From positions 1 through 64,000 of the forward strand of contig CASEKF010000042.1 in assembly GCA_949288455.1 (NCBI GenBank): a stretch of DNA of 64,000 nucleotides, written 5' to 3'. The DNA comes from an uncultured bacterium (GTDB lineage: Bacteria; Vulcanimicrobiota; CADAWZ01). The notes under the pieces were generated by a model. That model made no database searches. It was given only the letters and a program-made list of their open reading frames with translations, and had not been told where the DNA came from. Positions 17,945 through 26,205 of the stretch are shown in pieces; position 1 is the stretch's first letter, and each line of letters begins with the position of its first letter. The position numbers were made by a program, and so were the translations under genes.

Positions 17945-19195
17945 ATGAAATTTTATACTTTGGAGTCGTCTTACGACGGCAATATTGCCGAAAATACCGA
18001 ATATACGGCCTTAGCCCGCTGTTCTAGGGATAAGTTGAGAGAGCCGGAAGAGAGAGAAATGATTCCTATGCCTTACGCTTCGGAAATTCATTTTCTTAAG
18101 CATAGAGATCCGATGGGAATAAAAAAAGGCAAAAAAACTCATTATTTTACTAGCTATGGAGAACAGGTGTGCGCCGTAGCTTTTATTCCTCCTCCGGGGT
18201 TTACAAGGACTCTTTTGCCAGCTTATCATATAAAAAAGAATGTTCTCTTGCCTTTTTTTGCTTATACTATGGGAGCTTTTGCCGAAGAAAATTTATATAT
18301 AGCCGCCGTTAAGACAGATTCTTCGCTTAGGTGGGAGCCTTCCCAGTATAATAGTCCGGATTTGAAGCGTAAAATAGAGATTAAAATAAAGAAATATAAA
18401 AATAATAGATTAATTAAACATTTGGCGGCGTGCGCTTTGGATTACGGTTGTTACAACGCTCAGAATATTTTTTACGATAGGTGGGAAGGCGGAATTCCTG
18501 TCTCGGTTTCTTGTAACGCAGGCTGTTTGGGCTGTATTTCTAAAAAGAGAACCGCTAAATTGCAGTCGCCTCAAAGTAGAATTTCTTTCGTTCCGTCTGT
18601 TGAAGAGATTTTGGAAATAGCGGTTCCTCACTTAAGAATGGGAAGATCCATAATAAGTTTCGGCCAGGGTTGCGAAGGAGAACCTTTGACTCAAGCGGAT
18701 CTTATAGCAGACTCGATTCGTAGGATAAGGATGGAAACCGATCGGGGAACGTTGCATATGAATACGAACGGAATTAATTTTCAAGGCGCGTTAAAAGTTA
18801 TAGAAGCCGGCATCGATAGTATAAGAGTGAGTATGAATTCTGCAGTGGAAGATACATATTCGCATTATTTCGATATTTCTGCCAGAAATTTGACTTATCT
18901 TAAAAAAACTATACGGGCGGCTAAGGACGCCGGAGTTTTCGTAAGCGTAAATTATTTGGTCATGCCCGGAGTGAACGATAACGAGCGGGAAGCGGAAGTC
19001 TTTTTGAATTTTCTCGGAGAATATAAGCCTGATATGATTCAAATGCGTAATTTAAATATTGATCCCGAGCTTTATTTTCAAAAAATGCCCACTTTGCAAG
19101 GAAAAGCTTTAGGTATAGTAAATCTTTTAGACTTGTTTAAGAAAGAGTATGAGAATATTTTAATCGGTAATTTTAACGTACCTCTAAAAGATTAA
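17945..19195 (+). CDS. Radical SAM protein with a family-specific N-terminal region
   Basis: 416 residues from ATG 17945 (a TTG at 17936 is two bases from the GGGAG and unlikely). The [4Fe-4S]-binding CxxxCxxC lies unusually far in, as CNAGCLGC at roughly residue 196-203, followed by a TIM-barrel-like region with SFGQGCEGEPL and LHMNTNGIN typical of radical SAM enzymes. The first 190 residues are an additional domain of unknown role. It follows rho by 18 bp and is probably co-transcribed. Substrate unknown; this longer-N-terminus group is seen as uncharacterised radical SAM proteins. Confidence 0.87.
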   Translation: MKFYTLESSYDGNIAENTEYTALARCSRDKLREPEEREMIPMPYASEIHFLKHRDPMGIKKGKKTHYFTSYGEQVCAVAFIPPPGFTRTLLPAYHIKKNVLLPFFAYTMGAFAEENLYIAAVKTDSSLRWEPSQYNSPDLKRKIEIKIKKYKNNRLIKHLAACALDYGCYNAQNIFYDRWEGGIPVSVSCNAGCLGCISKKRTAKLQSPQSRISFVPSVEEILEIAVPHLRMGRSIISFGQGCEGEPLTQADLIADSIRRIRMETDRGTLHMNTNGINFQGALKVIEAGIDSIRVSMNSAVEDTYSHYFDISARNLTYLKKTIRAAKDAGVFVSVNYLVMPGVNDNEREAEVFLNFLGEYKPDMIQMRNLNIDPELYFQKMPTLQGKALGIVNLLDLFKKEYENILIGNFNVPLKD

Positions 19196-19343
19196 TTTTT
19201 TAAAAGGAAAAATTAACAGTTTGGTAATATAATTTACGCTTATTTAATAATCGATTGATATTATTTTGCGTTTTAAGCGCTATACTCAATATATCAAATC
19301 GTTTTTTATTTTTATTATTTTTTATTTTGAAGGGAGATATACA

Positions 19344-19958
19344 ATGAGCGATCTTATTAATTCTATCGGCGGTTCTTCAATGAATTTGAGTTCGATGCAG
19401 CAGGTTTCTACTTCTGCCGCTTCCGGTATTGAAAGCTCCGTTCAACCTAAAGCCGAAACTTCCGAATTGGGAGCCGAACAAAATGCAATAGCGAATCAGC
19501 AGGATAAAACTGAACTTTCAGACGAAGCTGAGGAAATGTCCGGCGCCGCCGGAGCGGCTCAAAACGCTCAGCAAGCCGGAGGCGTAAACGGTCAGGGACA
19601 GATCGATTGGAATACGGAGATTAAGACTACTCTTGAAAATGCGATTGAAGAAAGTAAAAACAAAGCTTCCGGAATTCAGAGCTTACAGGGCAATCAGGCC
19701 GGAACTTCGGCTATAGATATGTTAAAACAGCAGTACAACGCCTGCAAAAATGCCGGCGGTCAGCTTGATTCTACGATTTCGTCCGCCGCTGAAGAAGCTA
19801 TAAACGGAAATATTCAAAAAGCCGAACAGATTTTGAATCAAAGCGAACAGAATCAAGGAGCGGCTCAGGGGCTTAACGAGGATCAGCAGGTAGGTCAAGC
19901 CGGAGAAGCCAACGTGTCGAATATAATTGCCGGACTTCAGGGTATGATGCAGGAATAG
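19344..19958 (+). CDS. Acidic Gln/Ala/Gly-rich hypothetical protein
   Basis: 204 residues from ATG 19344, which has AAGGGAG ten bases upstream; an extension to 19266 has no ribosome binding site. No signal peptide, no membrane segment, no cysteine until CKNAGG. Composition is dominated by Gln, Ala, Glu, Ser, Asn and Gly, with a predicted helical middle (TEIKTTLENAIEESKNKAS). Such sequences occur in secreted, chaperone-dependent or extracellular-matrix-like proteins, but nothing here decides. The strong ribosome binding site and terminator suggest a well-expressed single gene. Confidence 0.7.
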   Translation: MSDLINSIGGSSMNLSSMQQVSTSAASGIESSVQPKAETSELGAEQNAIANQQDKTELSDEAEEMSGAAGAAQNAQQAGGVNGQGQIDWNTEIKTTLENAIEESKNKASGIQSLQGNQAGTSAIDMLKQQYNACKNAGGQLDSTISSAAEEAINGNIQKAEQILNQSEQNQGAAQGLNEDQQVGQAGEANVSNIIAGLQGMMQE

Positions 19959-20010
19959 CAATAACTAACGGTTGCTTTTACGGTTTTTAGCTTGAGTTTA
20001 ACCTCTTACG

Positions 20011-20060
20011 GCAAGTCATTCTTCGTCTCTATAATGCGGAGGATGACTTGCTTTTGTTTT
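20011..20060 (+). terminator. Terminator after the Gln-rich gene
   Basis: GCAAGTCAT (20011-20019) pairs with ATGACTTGC (20043-20051), followed by TTTTGTTTT. A TATAAT lies inside the loop (20030-20035), so the site may also hold a -10 element for the sequence downstream. Confidence 0.65.
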
Positions 20061-20061
20061 A

Positions 20062-20200
20062 TAGCTCGCCGGCCGCTTAGTACGTTTCTGCTATCGAACT
20101 GGAATAGACCGGTTAGCCAGGAGCGACAGGAAGCTTCTGCCGAATAGAAAAAGAATGTCGCCGTAGGTTGGTTCTTCTTGGCGAGCGACTTTTCGTTTTT
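20062..20200 (+). ncRNA. Candidate structured small RNA
   Basis: A non-coding segment between two genes whose ends pair: GCTCGCC (20064-20070) with GGCGAGC (20180-20186), followed by a T-rich tail (CTTTTCGTTTTTC). Inside, TACG pairs with CGTA, CTATCG with CGAATAG (one bulge), and AACTGG with CCGGTT, all nested in the outer stem. It is more G+C-rich than the surrounding intergenic DNA, as expected for a structured RNA in a low-G+C genome. It does not match the SRP domain IV, tmRNA or RNase P motifs I know. Length about 125-135 nt. Confidence 0.35.
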
Positions 20201-20248
20201 CTTTACTTTGCCGTCGACTTTATATCTATATATTTTTTATAAAATCTC

Positions 20249-20277
20249 TTGACATAACGCCGTCTTTCTTTTATAAT
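20249..20277 (+). promoter_or_regulatory. Consensus promoter of tRNA-Gln
   Basis: TTGACA (20249-20254), 17-bp spacer, TATAAT (20272-20277), i.e. a perfect sigma-70-type promoter, 12 bp before the tRNA. Confidence 0.9.
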
Positions 20278-20289
20278 CTTAAAGGTAAT

Positions 20290-20360
20290 TGAGGCGTCGC
20301 CAAGCGGTAAGGCATCGGACTTTGGCTCCGAGACCGCAGGTTCGAATCCTGCCGCCTCAG
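20290..20360 (+). tRNA. tRNA-Gln (anticodon TTG)
   Basis: Acceptor TGAGGCG pairs with CGCCTCA; D arm TCGCCAAGCGGTAAGGCA; anticodon stem TCGGA/TCCGA with loop CTTTGGC, anticodon TTG; T arm GCAGGTTCGAATCCTGC; discriminator G. CCA is not encoded. The D-arm wording is characteristic of tRNA-Gln. It has its own consensus promoter and terminator, so it is a single-gene transcription unit. Confidence 0.97.
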
Positions 20361-20400
20361 TTTTTATTTTGATTGTTCTTTCTTTTGCGATTTTTATTAG

Positions 20401-20437
20401 GCGTAGTTTTTAAAAACTGCGTTTTTATTTTTTTATA
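20401..20437 (+). terminator. Terminator of the tRNA-Gln unit
   Basis: CGTAGTTTTT and AAAAACTGCG form a 10-bp stem with one G-U pair, followed by TTTTTATTTTTTT. Confidence 0.8.
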
Positions 20438-20522
20438 AGAATCGATATTTTGTTCTTTAAAGATATATTGTCGGAAATATGAGTTTATAGCGTTTTCCGG
20501 CTTTTTTTTTGAGGAGAAGGCT

Positions 20523-21236
20523 GTGTCTGTTAAAATCAGGTTTTTGAAAGTTTTAGAGACTTGCGGAGACCTATCTTGCGTTTTGGATTTCGATAAGGCC
20601 TTGGCGGCTTTTCCTGTGTTTAGAGATTTTTTATTTTGTGAAAAAGACAGAATTCAAAAGATGATCGATTACGATCTTTCTTTTGAAATTGCGGTCGCGG
20701 GGACTGACGAAGCCGGCAGAGGACCTTTAGCCGGACCTGTGACAGCGGCCTGCGTACGCTTTTTTAAATATCCTTTTATTCCTCTTTTGAACGATTCGAA
20801 AAAAATGACCGAAAGAGAGCGGATAATGGCGGAAAAATTGATACGCCTTTCTTCCGCCGAAGTGGGAGCGGCGTCAGTCTCAAACGAAATTATTGACGAG
20901 ATAAATATTTTAAACGCTTCTCTAAGAGCCATGAACTTGGCTTTTAATAATTTGAAGGAGAAGCCTAATTTGTTGCTTGTGGATGGAAATAAAAAAATAG
21001 TAGGGCTTGATGTTGCGCAAAATTGCGTCGTCGGAGGAGATTCCAAGTCTTTTTCCATCGCGGCGGCGTCTGTTTGCGCCAAAACTTTAAGAGATAGAAT
21101 AATGGAGCGATTCGCCGAAGCATACCCTTTATATGATTTCAAAAAAAATAAGGGATACCCGGTCAAAAGGCATTACGAAGCTATCGCCGCTTATGGTCTT
21201 ACTCCGATTCACAGACGAAGCTTTTGCCGCCAATAG
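20523..21236 (+). CDS. rnhB: Ribonuclease HII
   Basis: 237 residues, GTG start with GAGGAGAAG upstream. Catalytic acids in the family's blocks: Asp62 and Glu63 in GTDEAGRGPLAGP, Asp154 in LLVDGNKK, Asp173 in GGDSKSFSIAAAS; the C-terminal KNKGYPVKRHYEAI and HRRSF are also typical. It cleaves RNA in RNA-DNA hybrids and removes misincorporated ribonucleotides. The roughly 55-residue N-terminal extension before the first motif is longer than in minimal RNase HII proteins. Cytoplasmic housekeeping enzyme. Confidence 0.96.
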   Translation: MSVKIRFLKVLETCGDLSCVLDFDKALAAFPVFRDFLFCEKDRIQKMIDYDLSFEIAVAGTDEAGRGPLAGPVTAACVRFFKYPFIPLLNDSKKMTERERIMAEKLIRLSSAEVGAASVSNEIIDEINILNASLRAMNLAFNNLKEKPNLLLVDGNKKIVGLDVAQNCVVGGDSKSFSIAAASVCAKTLRDRIMERFAEAYPLYDFKKNKGYPVKRHYEAIAAYGLTPIHRRSFCRQ

Positions 21237-21298
21237 GATTTTGCCGATAATAATCGAAATAATTATGAATTAGTATTCTTTAATACGAGGGAATCGCT

Positions 21299-22240
21299 AT
21301 GGCTACTTTAATAGAAGGAAATACGTTAAAAGATAGGTATAAAATTGTAGAAGTTATAAGCGATTTTCAAGATTTGTCTATTTATAAAGGCAAAGATCTG
21401 GAATCCCATAATAGTCTTGTGTATATCAGAGAAATCAAACTTGATTCTAAAGGATACGGCAAATTTAATCAGGCGTCCCTGGATCTTCTGGTAGAGATTT
21501 CATCTTCCGTTTCTCATAGATGCCTGCCGAAATTTATCGAATATTATAGAGGAGTGGCTTCCGGATATATTATAGAAGAATTTGTTAACGGACAGACTTT
21601 TGCCGAACTTTTGAAACAGCGTTCTTCGCCGTATTCTTTTAACGACGCTTACGCTTGGATGATAGATTTATGCGATCTGATTCATTATTTTCATTCGCAG
21701 GAAAAGCAGATTATTTTGAGAGGTCTAACTCCTGAAACGCTGTTGGTGACTCCATCCGGAGACTTGAAGCTTATAAGTTTAGATAAAGCGCGTTATTTTA
21801 ACCCTTTAAAGGAAACCTCAGATACGCTTTTCGTATGGAATCCGGGATATACGTCCCCGGAACAATACGGAACGCAAAAATCCGACGTCAGAGCCGACGT
21901 TTATAGCTTTGGGGCCGTGTTTTATCACATGTTTACAAAGCAGAATCTCGGAGCCATGCATTTTAATTTTCCTCCGGTCAGCAAGTTTAACCCTTCTTTT
22001 AACGCGGAACAAGACGCCATTTTCGCAAGATGTTTACATAAAGATATAAACCAAAGATACCAGTCGATTTTAGCGGTAAAAAACGATTTGTTGCCTTTTA
22101 ATCCTCATAAGGCGAGCGACGAAGATTTTGCTGATTTTTTAAAAGACGAAAAAAATGAATCATTCAAAGAAAAAATGACTAAGATTTTAAAGAAGATAAA
22201 GGACTCCTTCTCACGTATTTATGAATGGCTATTTGATTAA
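21299..22240 (+). CDS. Ser/Thr protein kinase-like pseudokinase
   Basis: 313 residues with the overall Hanks-kinase layout: N-lobe 10-95, hinge around YIIEEFVNG, C-lobe to about 265, and a basic amphipathic C-terminal tail. Conserved structural parts remain (TSPEQYG at 185-191, DVYSFGAVFYHM at 200-211). Catalytic parts do not: the glycine loop has no glycines (ISDFQDLSIYKG), the VAIK lysine is Arg44, HRDLKPEN reads LRGLTPET (140-147), and DFG reads SLD (160-162). It should therefore not phosphorylate, and may act as a binding or regulatory domain. It overlaps the SAM hydrolase gene by 20 bp. Confidence 0.85.
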   Translation: MATLIEGNTLKDRYKIVEVISDFQDLSIYKGKDLESHNSLVYIREIKLDSKGYGKFNQASLDLLVEISSSVSHRCLPKFIEYYRGVASGYIIEEFVNGQTFAELLKQRSSPYSFNDAYAWMIDLCDLIHYFHSQEKQIILRGLTPETLLVTPSGDLKLISLDKARYFNPLKETSDTLFVWNPGYTSPEQYGTQKSDVRADVYSFGAVFYHMFTKQNLGAMHFNFPPVSKFNPSFNAEQDAIFARCLHKDINQRYQSILAVKNDLLPFNPHKASDEDFADFLKDEKNESFKEKMTKILKKIKDSFSRIYEWLFD

Positions 22241-23021
22241 GACTCATCTTATATGTCTTCTCAGCGATTTTTCATTTAAAGATTATTTTGTAGCCGCTAT
22301 GAAGGGTTCTATTTATCGTGAAAACCCTTCGGCTATGATAGTCGATATAACTCATGATATACCTAAATACAATATTTTAAAAGGCGCCTTAGTCCTTCGA
22401 AACGTTTACCGCAGTTTTCCTGACGGGACTATTTTTGTCGCCGTGGTAGATCCCGGAGTCGGTTCTTCCAGACAGCCTTTAATTATGAGGGCCGGCAATC
22501 ATTTTTTCGTAGGTCCTGATAACGGCTTGTTAAGTTTAGTCCTTTTAGAACATTCTAGAGCCGATTTATTCTCTATCGATATTGCCGCTTTATCGCCGAC
22601 AATAAGCTCCACGTTTCATGGCAGAGATATTTTTGCTCCTATTGCCGCTAAATTATCTATGGGAATTATGCCTGAGTCGTTAGGCTCTCCGTTCTCCGAT
22701 CCGGTAAAGTTGTCTTTTCCCAGACCGAAATTATATAAAAATTCGATATTAGGCAAAGCTTTATGCTGCGATTCTTTCGGAAATATTCAGACAAATATTT
22801 CAGCGCGTTTGCTTGAAGGCAAAAATATAAAACGCGTTCTGTTTGGCGGTTATTGCGCTTTTGGCATATCTTCCTGCTATGAAGACGGCAAAGACTTAGA
22901 TTTCACCGTTTTGATAGACTCTTCGGGATTTCTGGAAATAGCCTCGTATAAAGGTTCGGCAGCCGCTAAACTGGAGAATATATGCGACGTTGACGATTTG
23001 GAAATTATTTTAGAGGTTTAA
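22221..23021 (+). CDS. S-adenosyl-L-methionine hydrolase (DUF62 / SAM hydroxide adenosyltransferase family)
   Basis: 266 residues. Family blocks: LLSDFSFKDYFVAAMKG near the N-terminus, IVDITHDIPKYNI, VVDPGVGSSR, FVGPDNGLL and FHGRDIFAPIAAKL. These form the trimer-interface active site that adds water (hydroxide) to SAM, giving adenosine and methionine, as shown for characterised members. The usual TDFG reads SDFS here. The start overlaps the pseudokinase end by 20 bp, and the decarboxylase follows four bases after the stop, so translation is tightly coupled. Cytoplasmic. Confidence 0.92.
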   Translation: MNGYLIKTHLICLLSDFSFKDYFVAAMKGSIYRENPSAMIVDITHDIPKYNILKGALVLRNVYRSFPDGTIFVAVVDPGVGSSRQPLIMRAGNHFFVGPDNGLLSLVLLEHSRADLFSIDIAALSPTISSTFHGRDIFAPIAAKLSMGIMPESLGSPFSDPVKLSFPRPKLYKNSILGKALCCDSFGNIQTNISARLLEGKNIKRVLFGGYCAFGISSCYEDGKDLDFTVLIDSSGFLEIASYKGSAAAKLENICDVDDLEIILEV

Positions 23022-23025
23022 TGTA

Positions 23026-24603
23026 ATGAAAGATTTAACTCGGGAATTTGAGATTGAAGACGATCTTTGCTTATCTGAATTTGACGAACTCGTATATAAA
23101 AAAGGTTTCGAAGCCCAGAAGAGCGTTCCTTATTTCGACGCTCTGGAAAGATATGTGGACGACGGAACTATACCTTTTCATGTTCCGGGACACCAACAGG
23201 GCAGAGGGACTCCTGAAATTTTTAAAAAATTCATTAGAGAGAAAGGTTTAGCGGCTGATATCACGCAAGTTTTAGGACTTGACGATATTCATCAGCCTAT
23301 CGACGTTTGTCTTCATGCTCATGAGCTGGCGGCTCAGGCATACGGCTCAGATATGAGTTTCTTTCTGATAAACGGCTCCTCTTCCGGAAATCATGCTATG
23401 ATCCTTTCAGTATGCAATCCGGGAGATAAAATTATAGTTCCTAGAAATTGCCATAAATCCGTTACGGGGGCCGTTATTTTATCCGGCGTAATTCCCGTTT
23501 ATATCGATCCTGAATACGATATGGAAATGAACGTAGATCATGCGGTGACTCCCGAAGCCGTTGAACAAGCTTTGGAAGACAATCCTGACGCCGTGGCGGT
23601 TATGGTCGTAAGTCCGACTTATTACGGAGCCGCGGCCGATCTCGTTTCTATCGCCGATATCGTACATAAATACGGGAAAATTTTAATGGTCGACGAAGCT
23701 TGGGGAGCTCACCTGAATTTTCATGACGGTCTTCCTATCTCCGCTATGGCGGCCGGAGCTGATATTTCCATAAATAGCACTCATAAGATTATTTCCGGTA
23801 TGTCCCAGGCTTCTATGCTCCATATGAAAAGAGAACGCGTCGATCAGGGCAGAGTTCATACCGTATTAAGGCTGTTTTTATCTACGAGTCCGAGTTGTTT
23901 ATTGGTAGCTTCGCTTGACGTAGCTAGAATGCAGATGGCTACCGAGGGCAAAAAGCTTTTAACTCGCGCGATAGAGCTTTCCGATTATCTTCGAGACTCT
24001 ATAAATAAAATTCCGGGGCTGAAATGTTATGGCAGAGAGCTTATAGGCAGACCCGGAGTTTACGATTTTGATCCCACCAGGATTGTCTTTACCGCAAGAG
24101 ATATCGGTTATACCGGATATGACATCGAACGTATTTTAAGATATGATTTCAATATTCAAATAGAGTTGTCGGATATTTTTAATAACGTCGCTCTTTTGAC
24201 TATTGGTCATGACCTTGAGATGGTTGATATGCTGTTAAACGCTTTGAAAAAGATAGCCTCCGGAAGAAAGTATCCTACCAGTATCGACGTTATAAGGCAA
24301 TACGGTTCTAAACGAGGCAAAAGATTTGAGCTTCCGGATTGGCCTCAGCATGTGATGCTTCCGCGAGAAGCGTTTTTCGCTCCTTACGATACCGTAGATT
24401 TTAATAAATCTCAAGGAAGAATATGCTGCGAAATAGTGACCCCTTATCCTCCGGGCATTCCGATTCTTCGTCCGGGAGATTTGATTACCGAAGAAATCGT
24501 GGAATACGTTAATGTCGAGCTTGCCGGCGGAGTTCATATTCAGGGTCCGGTCGATTTTTCTTTAAAGACTTTGAGAGTAGTTAAGCAAAATGTCAAATTA
24601 TAA
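23026..24603 (+). CDS. Orn/Lys/Arg decarboxylase family, short (SpeA/YaaO-like) form
   Basis: 525 residues. PLP-dependent fold-type I enzyme: substrate/PLP region FHVPGHQQGRG, NGSSSGNHA, Asp223 in MVDEAWGAH, and Schiff-base Lys254 in NSTHKIISGMSQ. The C-terminal domain ends with the family's EIVTPYPPGIPILRPGD. It lacks the N-terminal wing domain of large inducible enterobacterial enzymes, so it belongs to the biosynthetic branch (Bacillus SpeA-like) making agmatine or cadaverine. Substrate cannot be decided from sequence by eye; arginine is most likely. AGAGG lies before the ATG. Confidence 0.93.
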   Translation: MKDLTREFEIEDDLCLSEFDELVYKKGFEAQKSVPYFDALERYVDDGTIPFHVPGHQQGRGTPEIFKKFIREKGLAADITQVLGLDDIHQPIDVCLHAHELAAQAYGSDMSFFLINGSSSGNHAMILSVCNPGDKIIVPRNCHKSVTGAVILSGVIPVYIDPEYDMEMNVDHAVTPEAVEQALEDNPDAVAVMVVSPTYYGAAADLVSIADIVHKYGKILMVDEAWGAHLNFHDGLPISAMAAGADISINSTHKIISGMSQASMLHMKRERVDQGRVHTVLRLFLSTSPSCLLVASLDVARMQMATEGKKLLTRAIELSDYLRDSINKIPGLKCYGRELIGRPGVYDFDPTRIVFTARDIGYTGYDIERILRYDFNIQIELSDIFNNVALLTIGHDLEMVDMLLNALKKIASGRKYPTSIDVIRQYGSKRGKRFELPDWPQHVMLPREAFFAPYDTVDFNKSQGRICCEIVTPYPPGIPILRPGDLITEEIVEYVNVELAGGVHIQGPVDFSLKTLRVVKQNVKL

Positions 24604-25912
24604 TTCTGATTTAGAAGCGGAACTTCTTCTGGCCGTTTTGCCGGATAAAATCTCTTCAATGATATCGGAAATTTGTAAGCCGTCGGAACTTATAGAAATA
24701 ATTATGGATTTAGGCAGGATTCCCGAAGTCAGATTTACCTCTGGGATTGCTTTTATAGGGGAAGAACCCGTGTCCGGCGACGATATATCTTATACTATTT
24801 CTAGGATAGGAGATTTTGGAGAGGATAACAGAGCGGGTATTGAAAAAACGTTGCATAGGATTTCCGCGATAAGAAACAGGCTCGGGAAAATAATAGGTCT
24901 TACTTGCAGAGTCGGGAGAGCCGTTTCCGGTACAATCGATATTGTCAGAGATCTTTTGGACGCCGAAGGAGGAATTCTTATTATGGGGCCTCCGGGAGTA
25001 GGCAAGACTACCATGCTCAGAGAGATGGCAAGAATTCTTGCCGAAACTAAAAGAGTAGTGATAGTAGATACCAGCAACGAAATAGCCGGAGACGGCGATA
25101 TACCTCATCCCGGCATAGGAAGAGCCAGAAGAATGCAGGTCCCTTGCCCCGATAAGCAGCATTCCGTTATGATAGAGGCAGTTGAAAATCATATGCCTGA
25201 AGTGGTGGTAATTGACGAAATAGGAGTCTTGGAGGAATCCTACGCCGCTAGGACGATCGCCGAGAGAGGCGTAAGATTGATCGCTACGGCTCATGGCAGC
25301 TCCTTGGAAAATCTGATTCAAAATCCTACCTTATCTGAATTGGTAGGAGGTATCGAATCTGTTACTCTTTCCGACGAAGAGGCAAAAAAAAGAAAAACTC
25401 AAAAAACTGTTCTGGAAAGAAAAGCCGCTCCGGCTTTTGAATTCCTTATAGAGATTAAAAATCGCAGCCGGATAGTTTTGCATAAGGATCTTGCTCTTTC
25501 CGTAGATATGCTTTTGCGGGGTTTCTCTCCTCATTCTGAGGAACGGGTGAAAACTGATTCGGGACAGATCGAATTCTTTGAGTCTAAACCGTCCGAAGTT
25601 CAAAAAAATACATATTCTGAAGACTCGTTTCCCGTAGTTCATCCGTCCGATTTTAGAGGAAGAGAAAACGTAAGGATATATCCTTACGGCATAAGTCGCG
25701 ATAGACTGGAAAAAGCTATTTCAGGGTTAAGTTCTTCAGCCGTTATAGCGAGGCGTCCGGACGAGGCGGATCTTGTTCTCGCCTTAAAAAGCAGATGTAG
25801 GCGCAACGGGTCTAAAATTTCTATAATAAAAGATAGAAATATTCCCGTTTTTACCGTAAGAGCCAATACTATTGCTCAGATTGAATTTTTTATCGCCGAT
25901 AATTTAATGTGA
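24590..25912 (+). CDS. Ycf45/SpoIIIAA-like P-loop ATPase
   Basis: 440 residues, overlapping the decarboxylase end by 14 bp. The AAA/RecA-like core has Walker A GPPGVGKTTML (133-143), a RVVIVDTSNEIAGDGDIPHP block, Walker B EVVVIDEIG and sensor TAHGSSLENLI; this combination is characteristic of the Ycf45 group related to sporulation protein SpoIIIAA. The C-terminal part contains the family's IYPYGISRDRLEKAI segment and a final region with DEADLVLALKSR. Members are often described as R3H-associated nucleic-acid-binding ATPases; their cellular role is not settled. Cytoplasmic. Confidence 0.9.
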   Translation: MSNYNSDLEAELLLAVLPDKISSMISEICKPSELIEIIMDLGRIPEVRFTSGIAFIGEEPVSGDDISYTISRIGDFGEDNRAGIEKTLHRISAIRNRLGKIIGLTCRVGRAVSGTIDIVRDLLDAEGGILIMGPPGVGKTTMLREMARILAETKRVVIVDTSNEIAGDGDIPHPGIGRARRMQVPCPDKQHSVMIEAVENHMPEVVVIDEIGVLEESYAARTIAERGVRLIATAHGSSLENLIQNPTLSELVGGIESVTLSDEEAKKRKTQKTVLERKAAPAFEFLIEIKNRSRIVLHKDLALSVDMLLRGFSPHSEERVKTDSGQIEFFESKPSEVQKNTYSEDSFPVVHPSDFRGRENVRIYPYGISRDRLEKAISGLSSSAVIARRPDEADLVLALKSRCRRNGSKISIIKDRNIPVFTVRANTIAQIEFFIADNLM

Positions 25913-26110
25913 TTTTTGCCGTCGGAAGGTAACGAAGCGAAAAAGGCGTAATATTAAAACTATTAAAACGCGGGTTTTTTATATAAGATTTTCTCGCTCG
26001 TTTTTTATGGTTATGACGATTTAATAGTTTGTGCAGAATTTTTGCTCGTTTCGCCTTAGTGACTTTTTTATTGTCGAGTCTATGGAATTTCCGTTTTATA
26101 TAGTTGGATT

Positions 26111-26135
26111 TGCCATGCGAACTAATCGCGTGGCA
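26111..26135. repeat. 9-bp inverted repeat in the gap before tmk
   Basis: TGCCATGCG, loop AACTAAT, CGCGTGGCA (one G-T pair as RNA). No T-run follows, so it is not an obvious terminator; it may be an operator or RNA hairpin. The rest of the 293-bp gap 25913-26205 shows nothing else. Confidence 0.5.
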
Positions 26136-26205
26136 GTTAATATTCAGAAACTGAGCGTTAAACGAGAGCCGCATATATGTTGTCTTATCGGCTGGAGGAT
26201 TATTT

